NCBI RefSeq assembly: GCF_002846415.1
Contig: NZ_PJMX01000001.1
Location: 4,650,001-4,714,000 of the forward strand
Length of the DNA: 64,000 nt
Direction of reading: 5' to 3'
Source: Streptomyces sp. TLI_146
GTDB taxonomy: Bacteria > Actinomycetota > Actinomycetes > Streptomycetales > Streptomycetaceae
The notes under the pieces were generated by a model that was not told where the DNA came from, made no database searches, and saw only the letters and a list, made by a program, of their open reading frames with translations. The position numbers and the translations under genes were made by a program. Positions 23,145 through 29,792 of the stretch are shown here, in pieces. Within the stretch, counting starts at the first letter, position 1. Each line of letters opens with the position of its first letter.

Positions 23145-23824
23145 CGTTCCTCACCCCTGACCAGGACCTTGACCCAGCTCAGGTGCTGGCGCACGCAGTG
23201 CGCGGCGCGCTCGGCGTCGCCGTCCCGGATGGCGTCCAGCATCTCCTGGTGCTCGGCGATGTTCTTGGCGATCCGGTCGGGCTGGGCGTGCATCACGGCG
23301 ACGCCCATCCGCAGCTGCCGGTCGCGCATCTGGTCGTAGAGCCGGGAGAGGATCTCGTTCCCGGCGTTGCGGACGATCTCGGCGTGGAAGCAGCGGTCGG
23401 TGACGGCGACGGCGGCGAGGTCACCGGCCGCCGCGTTCGCCTTCTGCTCCTCCAGGAGCTCTTCGAGCCGGGCGATCAGCCGCCCGGGCGCGGGGACGGC
23501 CCTGCGTGCGGCGAACTCCTCGACCAGGAGCCGTGTTTCGACCACGTCGGCGGTCTCCTGCGCGGAGACGGCCAGGACGAGGGCGCCCTTCTTGGGGTAG
23601 AGCCGGATGAGCCCTTCCACTTCGAGCTTCAGCAGCGCCTCGCGCACGGGCGTGCGCGACACCCCGACGGCCTCGGCGAGCTCCCCCTCGGTGAGGAGCG
23701 TCCCGCCCTCGTACCGCCGGTCGAGTACGGCCTGCTTGACGTGCATATAGACGCGGTCGGCGGCGGGCGGCCGCTTGATCGGGGCTGGGGCCGGTGTGGT
23801 TGCGGAGGCGGGAGCGGAGGGCAT
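23141..23824 (-). CDS. GntR family regulator, FCD (FadR) subfamily
   Basis: 227 residues from ATG 23824; an in-frame GTG at 23830 would add two residues. The winged-helix domain at about residues 22-90 includes GELAEAVGVSRTPVREALLKLEVEGLIRLYPKKG, the classical GntR signature. The C-terminal FCD all-helical ligand domain has the metal-binding pattern around DRCFHAEIV and AEHQEMLDAIRDGD. Members respond to small organic acids. It is the first gene of a coupled pair with the MFS transporter. A palindrome TACA-N5-TGTA at 23839-23851 overlaps its promoter, suggesting autoregulation. Confidence 0.9.
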   Translation of the reverse strand: MPSAPASATTPAPAPIKRPPAADRVYMHVKQAVLDRRYEGGTLLTEGELAEAVGVSRTPVREALLKLEVEGLIRLYPKKGALVLAVSAQETADVVETRLLVEEFAARRAVPAPGRLIARLEELLEEQKANAAAGDLAAVAVTDRCFHAEIVRNAGNEILSRLYDQMRDRQLRMGVAVMHAQPDRIAKNIAEHQEMLDAIRDGDAERAAHCVRQHLSWVKVLVRGEER

Positions 23825-23830
23825 GCGCAC

Positions 23831-23836
23831 AGGATA
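23831..23836 (-). promoter_or_regulatory. Candidate -10 box (TATCCT) for leaderless GntR gene
   Basis: On the minus strand TATCCT, 6 nt, then ATG 23824. No Shine-Dalgarno is present. Confidence 0.45.
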
Positions 23837-23838
23837 GA

Positions 23839-23851
23839 TACAACAGGTGTA
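23839..23851. promoter_or_regulatory. Candidate GntR operator (TACA-N5-TGTA)
   Basis: TACAACAGGTGTA has perfect 4-bp arms and lies just upstream of the candidate -10 box of the GntR gene. FadR-type GntR proteins often bind TNGTNNNACNA-like palindromes, so autoregulation is plausible. Confidence 0.4.
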
Positions 23852-23906
23852 CGTCAGAAAGGGGCGTCCGGATGCCGGAACGCCCCTTGCTTCCGCAGTT
23901 GAACGG

Positions 23907-23942
23907 CAGTGCCCCCGGACGCACCGGCGTCCGGGGGCACTG
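23907..23942 (-). terminator. Strong hairpin terminator after the first bkd operon
   Basis: Perfect 16-bp arms, CAGTGCCCCCGGACGC at 23907-23922 and its complement at 23927-23942, with a 4-nt loop. It lies 7 bp past the E2 stop in the direction of transcription. A second stem-loop (AAGGGGCGT...ACGCCCCTT) lies at 23860-23888 toward the GntR gene. Confidence 0.8.
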
Positions 23943-23948
23943 GTCCGC

Positions 23949-25343
23949 TTACGCCCAGGTGATCAGCCGCTTGGGCTGCTCCAGGATCGCCGCCACATCG
24001 GCGAGCACCTTGGAGCCCAGCTCTCCGTCGACCAGGCGGTGGTCGAAGGACAGCGCCAGCGTGGTGACCTGGCGGGGCTTCACCTTGCCCTTGTGGACCC
24101 AGGGCTGGAGCTTGATCGCACCGACCGCGAGGATCGCGGACTCGCCCGGGTTCAGGATCGGGGTGCCGGTGTCGACGCCGAAGACGCCCACATTGGTGAT
24201 GGTGACCGTGCCGCCCTGCATCGCCGCCGGGGACGTCTTGCCCTCGCGGGCCGTCGAAACCAAGTCAGCCAGGGACGCGGCCAGTTGCGGCAGCGTCTTG
24301 TCGTGGGCGTCCTTGATGTTCGGGACGATCAGACCGCGCGGGGTGGCGGCCGCGATGCCCAGGTTCACATAGTGCTTGAGGACGATCTCCTGCGCCGCCT
24401 CGTCCCACGACGCGTTGACGTCGGGGTTGCGCTTGATGGCGACGAGCAGGGCCTTGGCGATGAGCAGGAGCGGGTTGACCCGCAGCCCGGCCATCTCCTT
24501 GTCGCCCTTCAGCTCCTCGACCAGCTTCATCGTGCGCGTGACGTCGACCGTCACGAACTCGGTGACGTGCGGCGCGGTGAACGCCGAGCCGATCATCGCC
24601 TGCGCGGTCGCCTTCCGTACGCCCTTGATCGGGATACGGGTCTCGCGCGCGTCCGAGGAGGCAACGGCCGCGACGGGCGCGGGAGTTGTTTCACGTGAAA
24701 CGGGAGCCGGTTCGGTCACCGGGGCGGCGGCCGCGTGGACGTCCTCGCGGGTGATGACGCCGTCCGGGCCGGTCGGGACCACACGCGCCAGGTCGATGCC
24801 CAGGTCCTTGGCCAGCTTGCGGACCGGCGGCTTCGCCAGCGGCCTGGCGACCGCCGGGGCGGCGCCGTGGCCGTTCAGCTCGGCCTGCACGGCGGCGGCC
24901 GCGGCCTGCTCGGGGACCGGGATCCCCTTGCGCGGGCGGCGCTTGGTGGAGGACTCCGCGACGCCGTAGCCCACCAGGACCGGCTGGCGGCCCTTGGGCG
25001 CCTCCGGCTCCTCGGCGGGCGACTCGGCGACCGGGGCCTGGACGGGGGCGGCGGCCTCGGCGGCCGGCTCACCGGAGCCCGGGGCCACGTCCACCGAGAT
25101 GATCACCTCGCCGACGTCCACCGTCGTGCCCTCGGGGAAGCGCAGCTCGTGCACCACCCCGTCGAACGGGATCGGCAGCTCGACGGCCGCCTTGGCCGTC
25201 TCCACCTCGCAGACGACCTGGCCGTCGGTGACGGTGTCACCGGGCTGGACGTACCACTTGAGGATCTCCGCCTCGGTGAGCCCCTCGCCGACGTCCGGCA
25301 TCTTGAACTCGCGGAAGCGGGCAGAAGTTTCAGTCATGGTCAC
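23949..25343 (-). CDS. bkdC: Branched-chain 2-oxo acid dehydrogenase E2 (dihydrolipoamide acyltransferase), set 1
   Basis: 464 residues. E2 moves the branched acyl group from E1-bound TPP via lipoyl-Lys to CoA, giving isobutyryl-, isovaleryl- or 2-methylbutyryl-CoA used as fatty-acid and polyketide starters. The lipoyl domain is at residues 1-80 with the lipoyl-Lys in VETAKAAVELP. Ala/Pro linkers flank a subunit-binding domain (PPVRKLAKDLGIDLARVVPTG). The catalytic domain starts near residue 235 and ends with FDHRLVDG, where His is catalytic. A perfect parS site is embedded in the second linker. GTG 25343 has GAGGAG 4 nt upstream; ATG 25337 is the alternative. Confidence 0.93.
   Translation of the reverse strand: MTMTETSARFREFKMPDVGEGLTEAEILKWYVQPGDTVTDGQVVCEVETAKAAVELPIPFDGVVHELRFPEGTTVDVGEVIISVDVAPGSGEPAAEAAAPVQAPVAESPAEEPEAPKGRQPVLVGYGVAESSTKRRPRKGIPVPEQAAAAAVQAELNGHGAAPAVARPLAKPPVRKLAKDLGIDLARVVPTGPDGVITREDVHAAAAPVTEPAPVSRETTPAPVAAVASSDARETRIPIKGVRKATAQAMIGSAFTAPHVTEFVTVDVTRTMKLVEELKGDKEMAGLRVNPLLLIAKALLVAIKRNPDVNASWDEAAQEIVLKHYVNLGIAAATPRGLIVPNIKDAHDKTLPQLAASLADLVSTAREGKTSPAAMQGGTVTITNVGVFGVDTGTPILNPGESAILAVGAIKLQPWVHKGKVKPRQVTTLALSFDHRLVDGELGSKVLADVAAILEQPKRLITWA
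24688..24701. promoter_or_regulatory. parS site inside the E2 coding sequence
   Basis: A perfect GTTTCACGTGAAAC, the parS sequence bound by ParB. On the coding strand it specifies VSRET in the flexible Ala/Pro linker of the E2 protein, at about residues 215-219, where sequence constraint should be weakest. Confidence 0.9.
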
Positions 25344-25351
25344 GGGACTCC

Positions 25352-26332
25352 TCAGTACGCCAGCGAGCGGTCGACGGCGTCGAGCACCCGGTCCAGACCC
25401 GGCAGGTACTCCTCCTCCAGGCGCGCCGGCGGGTACGGGGCGTGGTAGCCGCCGACCCTGAGCACCGGTGCCTCCAGGTGGTAGAAGCTGCGCTCGGAGA
25501 TCCGCGCGGCGATCTCCGCGCCCGCGCCGTAGAACACCGGCGCCTCGTGGACCACGACCAGCCGGCCGGTCTTCTCGACCGACGCCTGGACCGCGTCGAA
25601 GTCGATCGGGGACATCGAGCGCAGGTCCAGGACCTCGATCGACTTGCCCTCCTCGGCGGCGGCCGCGGCCGCCTCCACGCAGACCTTCACCATCGGACCG
25701 TACGCCACCAGCGTCAGGTCCGAACCGGCCACGACCGTACGGGCCTTGTGCAGCGGGCCGGGGATCGCGTCGGTGTCGACGTCACTCTTGTCCCAGTAGC
25801 GCCGCTTGGGCTCGAAGTAGATGACGGGGTCGTCGGACTGGATGGCCTGCTGCATCATCCAGTACGCGTCGGAGGCGTTGGAGGGCGAGACCACCTTGAG
25901 GCCCGGCACGTGCGCGAAGAGCGCCTCGGGGGACTCGCTGTGGTGCTCGACCGCGCCGATGCCGCCGCCGTAGGGGATGCGGATGACGACCGGGAGCTTG
26001 ATCTTGCCGAGCGCGCGGGCGTGCATCTTGGCGAGCTGGGTGACGATCTGGTCGTACGCCGGGAAGACGAAGCCGTCGAACTGGATCTCCACGACCGGGC
26101 GGTAGCCGCGCAGGGCCAGGCCGATCGCGGTGCCGACGATGCCGGACTCGGCGAGCGGGGTGTCGATGACCCGGCCCTCGCCGAAGTCCTTCTGGAGCCC
26201 GTCGGTGACCCGGAAGACGCCGCCGAGCTTGCCGACGTCCTCACCCATGATCAGGACCTTGGGGTCGGTCTCCATCGCCTTGCGCAGCGACTCGTTGATC
26301 GCCTTCGCGATGGGAAGCTTCTGTACGGTCAT
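25352..26332 (-). CDS. bkdB: Branched-chain 2-oxo acid dehydrogenase E1 beta subunit, set 1
   Basis: 326 residues, the usual length. It opens KLPIAKAINESLRKAMETDP and has the E1-beta signature GEDVGKLGGVFRVTDGLQ. It continues with TPLAESGIVGTAIGLALRG, PYGGGIGAVEHHSESPEALF and the C-terminal transketolase domain (VLDLRSMSPIDFDAV). Together with E1 alpha it forms the TPP-dependent heterotetramer that decarboxylates branched-chain 2-oxo acids. It lies 2 bp after the E1 alpha stop and 8 bp before the E2 start, so the three genes form a tight operon. Confidence 0.95.
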   Translation of the reverse strand: MTVQKLPIAKAINESLRKAMETDPKVLIMGEDVGKLGGVFRVTDGLQKDFGEGRVIDTPLAESGIVGTAIGLALRGYRPVVEIQFDGFVFPAYDQIVTQLAKMHARALGKIKLPVVIRIPYGGGIGAVEHHSESPEALFAHVPGLKVVSPSNASDAYWMMQQAIQSDDPVIYFEPKRRYWDKSDVDTDAIPGPLHKARTVVAGSDLTLVAYGPMVKVCVEAAAAAAEEGKSIEVLDLRSMSPIDFDAVQASVEKTGRLVVVHEAPVFYGAGAEIAARISERSFYHLEAPVLRVGGYHAPYPPARLEEEYLPGLDRVLDAVDRSLAY

Positions 26333-26334
26333 GG

Positions 26335-27486
26335 CTACTTGCCCTCCCCGTCGGCGAAGGACGCCTGGTAGGCCGCGAACTGGGCCCGCTCCTCGTCGAC
26401 GAGCGCGTGCCCGTCGGCGTAGATGTTCTCGAAGATGGCCATCCGGTCCGGGTCGGGCATGGCGCGGACCGCCTCGCGGACCCGCTTGCCGAGCGTCTCG
26501 GACTCCTCTTCGAGGGAGGCGAAGAACGCCTCGTCGGCGTGCCCCTCGTTCTCCAGGTACGTCTTCAGCCGCAGGATCGGGTCCTTGGCCTCCCACGCCT
26601 CGCGCTCCTCGTCGGCCCGGTACTTCGTCGGGTCGTCGGAGGTGGTGTGCGCGCCCATCCGGTACGTGAACGCCTCGACCAGGGTCGGGCCCTCGCCGCG
26701 CCGGGCCCGCTCCAGGGCGGACCGGGTCACGGCCAGACAGGCCAGCACGTCGTTGCCGTCGACGCGGACGCCGGGGAAGCCGTAGCCCTGGGCGCGCTGG
26801 TAGAGCGGCACCCGGGTCTGGCGCTCGGTCGGCTCCGAGATCGCCCACTGGTTGTTCTGGCAGAAGAACACGACCGGGGCGTTGTAGACGGCGGAGAAGG
26901 TGAACGACTCCGCGACATCGCCCTGGCTGGAGGCGCCGTCACCGAAGTACGCGATCACGGCCGAGTCCGCGCCGTCCTTGGCCACACCCATGGCGTAACC
27001 GGTCGCGTGCAGCGTCTGCGAGCCGATCACGATCGTGTACAGGTGGAAATTGTTGCTGTTGGGGTCCCAGCCGCCGTGGTTCACACCACGGAACATGCCG
27101 AGCAGGTTGGTCGGGTCGACCCCGCGGCACCAGGCCACACCGTGCTCGCGGTAGGTGGGGAACACATAGTCGTCGTCCCGCAGGGCGCGGCCGGAGCCGA
27201 TCTGGGCGGCCTCCTGGCCGAGCAGCGAGGCCCACAGGCCCAGCTCGCCCTGGCGCTGCAGTGCGGTGGCCTCGGCGTCGAAGCGCCGGGTCAGCACCAT
27301 GTCGCGGTAGAGCCCGCGCAGCTCTTCGGGGGTCAGGTCAACGTCGTAGTCAGGGTGCTCGACCCGCTGGCCCTCGGGCGTCAGCAGCTGTACGAGCTGG
27401 GGGTCGGCGACAGCCTTCCCGGCGCTGCTACCGGTGCGCTTGCTGCTGCGTCGCGGTTTGCGCGCGGCAGTGCTCTCCACGGTCAC
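26335..27486 (-). CDS. bkdA: Branched-chain 2-oxo acid dehydrogenase E1 alpha subunit, set 1
   Basis: 383 residues. GTG 27486 is chosen because GGAGGAG lies 7 nt upstream; a longer upstream frame lacks such a signal. A basic, disordered N-terminus (AARKPRRSSKRTGSSAGK) precedes the TPP-binding domain. The TPP motif runs from FGDGASSQGDVAESF to FFCQNNQWAIS. TYRMGAHTTSDDPTKYR is the substrate/phosphorylation-loop region of 2-oxo acid dehydrogenases. It is the first gene of the operon E1 alpha-E1 beta-E2. E3 is not encoded here and must come from elsewhere. Confidence 0.95.
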   Translation of the reverse strand: MTVESTAARKPRRSSKRTGSSAGKAVADPQLVQLLTPEGQRVEHPDYDVDLTPEELRGLYRDMVLTRRFDAEATALQRQGELGLWASLLGQEAAQIGSGRALRDDDYVFPTYREHGVAWCRGVDPTNLLGMFRGVNHGGWDPNSNNFHLYTIVIGSQTLHATGYAMGVAKDGADSAVIAYFGDGASSQGDVAESFTFSAVYNAPVVFFCQNNQWAISEPTERQTRVPLYQRAQGYGFPGVRVDGNDVLACLAVTRSALERARRGEGPTLVEAFTYRMGAHTTSDDPTKYRADEEREAWEAKDPILRLKTYLENEGHADEAFFASLEEESETLGKRVREAVRAMPDPDRMAIFENIYADGHALVDEERAQFAAYQASFADGEGK

Positions 27487-27800
27487 GTGCGTGCTCCTCC
27501 GTCTGTCCGGCCCCCGGGTTCGCCGGTGTGGCCAGTTGCGGCTCCTCGCCTGCTTCCGGTCGCGGGGCACGGGGGTGGGTGCGCCTCACCGGGAACCAGG
27601 CGTGACAGGTGCCCCGGCGAGCGCCCTGTCATAGGCACGTTACCCAGTGCTGCGCATTACTGCGAAACCCCATTTGACCTGCGATTTTGCTTGGATTTCC
27701 AAGTAAATCGAGAAAGCGGGGAACAACCACTGGTCACAGCCTTGCAGGCCGCCGGAACAACGGCACGTTATCCCGGTCACCTGCGGCACGGGAAGAGCGA
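27487..27800. promoter_or_regulatory. Divergent regulatory region between bkd set 1 and a response regulator
   Basis: A 314-bp gap that is unusually AT-rich from about 27630 to 27730. It contains a perfect palindrome CTTGGA-TT-TCCAAG (27690-27703), an inverted repeat TGACAGG-N15-CCTGTCA (27603-27631), and TTGACC at 27674-27679 as a possible -35 toward the response regulator. Lrp-type proteins favour such AT-rich divergent regions, but no binding site can be assigned. Confidence 0.5.
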
Positions 27801-28478
27801 ATGTGTGAGACTGATTCCGTGCGCGAACCAGGCAAAATCACCGTATTCCTGCTCGACGACCACGAAGTGGTCCGCCGCGGCGTCCACGAAATGCTCTCCG
27901 TCGAGGAGGACATCGAGGTGGTCGGCGAGGCCGGCACCGCGGCGGATGCCCTGGTCAGGATCCCTGCGACGCGTCCGGACGTGGCGGTCCTCGACGTCCG
28001 GCTGCCGGACGGGAGCGGTGTGGAGGTCTGCCGCGAGATCCGCTCCCAGAACGAGCACATCAAATGCCTGATGCTGACCTCGTTCGCCGATGACGAAGCC
28101 CTCTTCGATGCGATCATGGCCGGTGCGTCCGGATATGTCCTCAAGGCGATCCGGGGCAGTGAACTTCTTTCGGCCGTACGGGACGTGGCGGCGGGCAGAT
28201 CCCTGCTCGACCCGGTCGCGACGGCCCGGGTCCTGGAGCGCCTGCGCGACGGGGGCACGGCCAAGGGCGACGACCGCCTGGCGAACCTCACCGAGCAGGA
28301 GCGCAAGATCCTCGACCTGATCGGCGAGGGCCTCACGAACCGGGTGATCGGCGAGCGCCTTCATCTGGCGGAGAAGACGATCAAGAACTATGTGTCGTCG
28401 CTGCTGTCGAAACTGGGAATGGAGCGGCGTTCCCAGGCGGCGGCGTATGTGGCCCGGATGCAGGCGGAGCGCCACTAG
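27801..28478 (+). CDS. NarL/DevR-type response regulator (orphan)
   Basis: 225 residues from ATG 27801; GTG 27819 is an alternative start. The receiver domain starts KITVFLLDDHEVVRRG, with the phospho-Asp in VAVLDVRLPDGSG and the Lys in GYVLKAIRG. A LuxR helix-turn-helix is at about residues 165-222 (LTEQERKILDLIGEGLTNRVIGERLHLAEKTIKNYVSSLL). No histidine kinase is adjacent. The close similarity to DevR/DosR suggests redox- or hypoxia-related control, but this is only family analogy. Confidence 0.9.
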   Translation: MCETDSVREPGKITVFLLDDHEVVRRGVHEMLSVEEDIEVVGEAGTAADALVRIPATRPDVAVLDVRLPDGSGVEVCREIRSQNEHIKCLMLTSFADDEALFDAIMAGASGYVLKAIRGSELLSAVRDVAAGRSLLDPVATARVLERLRDGGTAKGDDRLANLTEQERKILDLIGEGLTNRVIGERLHLAEKTIKNYVSSLLSKLGMERRSQAAAYVARMQAERH

Positions 28479-28494
28479 CGTGGCGGTTTACGGT

Positions 28495-28638
28495 CGGGTG
28501 CGGCCCGTCCGTGGCTGGTGGCGCGGTTCCCCGCGCCCCTGAGGTACTACGGCCGCAGCCGGAAACCCAGCTCGGCCACGGAGTCTTTCAGGGGCGCGGG
28601 GAACTGCGCGAGCAACCCGGCACGGTCCGCAGATGAAC
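28495..28638. repeat. Inverted pair of the dispersed intergenic repeat
   Basis: The left half contains GCGCGGTTCCCCGCGCCCCT. The right half contains AGGGGCGCGGGGAACTGCGC and ends GGTCCGCAGATGAAC. It lies after the response regulator stop. The remaining bases to 28758 hold a GGGGCGAAGCCCCCGGG stem-forming stretch and no gene. Confidence 0.75.
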
Positions 28639-28758
28639 ACCTGCCCCCGGGGCGAAGCCCCCGGGCCCGCCAGAGGCCACGCGGCCGAGCCGCACAGTGG
28701 CACAGCCGGGAAGGGGCGAGGAGGGGCAAACCCCACCCCCGCTACACCCCACGTGATC

Positions 28759-28764
28759 TAACAT
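28759..28764 (+). promoter_or_regulatory. Candidate -10 box (TAACAT) for leaderless phosphotransferase gene
   Basis: TAACAT, 7 nt, then GTG 28772. No Shine-Dalgarno lies between. Confidence 0.45.
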
Positions 28765-28771
28765 CTGGCGC

Positions 28772-29773
28772 GTGCCGCGCTCATATGCAACCCCGCCCGT
28801 GAGGGACCTGCTGCGCCGATACGCCTCGCTGGGCGAGCCGCTCACCTGCGAACCCGTCGCCCAGGGCCTCCTCAACCGCGGCTACCGCCTCGCCACCACC
28901 CGCGGCGAGTTCTTCCTCAAGCACCACCTCGACGGCGACCGCGAGGCCATCGCCCGCCAGCACGACGCCACCCGCCGCCTCCAGGCGCTCGGCGTGCCCG
29001 TCGCGCCCCCCGTACAGGACTGCGACGGCGACACCGTCACCGTCCTCGGCGGCCGCTGCTACGCCCTGCACCCGTGGGTGCACGGCCGCCACCGCGACGG
29101 CGCCCAGCTCGGCGCCGTCGGCTCCCGGCGGCTCGGCGCGCTGCTCGGCCTCGTCCACATCTGCCTGGAGCAGGTGATGGAGGGGCGCGGGCCCGCCGCC
29201 GACCACCTCAGCGCCGACCCCGCCGACACCTTCGCCCTCATCGACGACCTGCTCTCCCGCGCCCGCCGGCGCCGCCCCCGCGACTCCTTCGACGAGCTCG
29301 CCGAGCACCGGCTGCGCGAGCGCCGCCACCTCATCGAGCGGTACGCCCACCGCCGCCCGCCCCCGCAGACCACCGGCGGCTGGGTGCACGGCGACTTCCA
29401 CCCGCTGAACCTGCTGTACCGCGGCAAGGAGCCCGCCGCGATCGTCGACTGGGACCGCCTGGGCGTCCAGCCCCGCGCGGAGGAGGCGGTACGGGCCGCC
29501 GTGATCTTCTTCGTACGCCCGGCCGGGGAGCTGGACCTCGACAAGGTGCGCGCGTACGCCCGCGCCTACCGGGGAGCCACCGGCGCGGACCCGGCGGAGC
29601 TCGCCGCCGCCGTCCACCGCGTGTGGTGGGAGCGGCTCAACGACTTCTGGATCCTGCGCTGGCGCTACCAGCTCCACGACCGAAGGGCCGACCCGCAGTT
29701 CCCCGCGGCGTCGGCCCTGGCGGTCTGGTGGACCCGTGAATACGAGGCGGTGTGCGAGGCGTTCGCGGGGTGA
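28772..29773 (+). CDS. APH-family phosphotransferase (aminoglycoside/choline kinase fold)
   Basis: 333 residues. The protein-kinase-like APH fold is shown by the catalytic loop WVHGDFHPLNLLYRG (HGD with the catalytic Asp and the downstream Asn) and the metal-binding IVDWDRLG. An N-terminal ATP-binding lobe contains LNRGYRLATTRGEFFLKHH. Relatives phosphorylate small hydroxyl substrates such as homoserine, choline or sugars. I see nothing that points to antibiotic resistance. The spacer before GTG 28772 suggests a leaderless mRNA. It converges on the Thr/Gly-rich kinase gene with 19 bp between. Confidence 0.85.
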   Translation: MPRSYATPPVRDLLRRYASLGEPLTCEPVAQGLLNRGYRLATTRGEFFLKHHLDGDREAIARQHDATRRLQALGVPVAPPVQDCDGDTVTVLGGRCYALHPWVHGRHRDGAQLGAVGSRRLGALLGLVHICLEQVMEGRGPAADHLSADPADTFALIDDLLSRARRRRPRDSFDELAEHRLRERRHLIERYAHRRPPPQTTGGWVHGDFHPLNLLYRGKEPAAIVDWDRLGVQPRAEEAVRAAVIFFVRPAGELDLDKVRAYARAYRGATGADPAELAAAVHRVWWERLNDFWILRWRYQLHDRRADPQFPAASALAVWWTREYEAVCEAFAG

Positions 29774-29792
29774 GGCGCGAACGCCCGGCGGC

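Noticed and set aside
28772..29773. Aminoglycoside resistance gene
   Set aside because: The APH fold is clear, but the sequence lacks features of known resistance enzymes, and most Streptomyces members act on metabolites.
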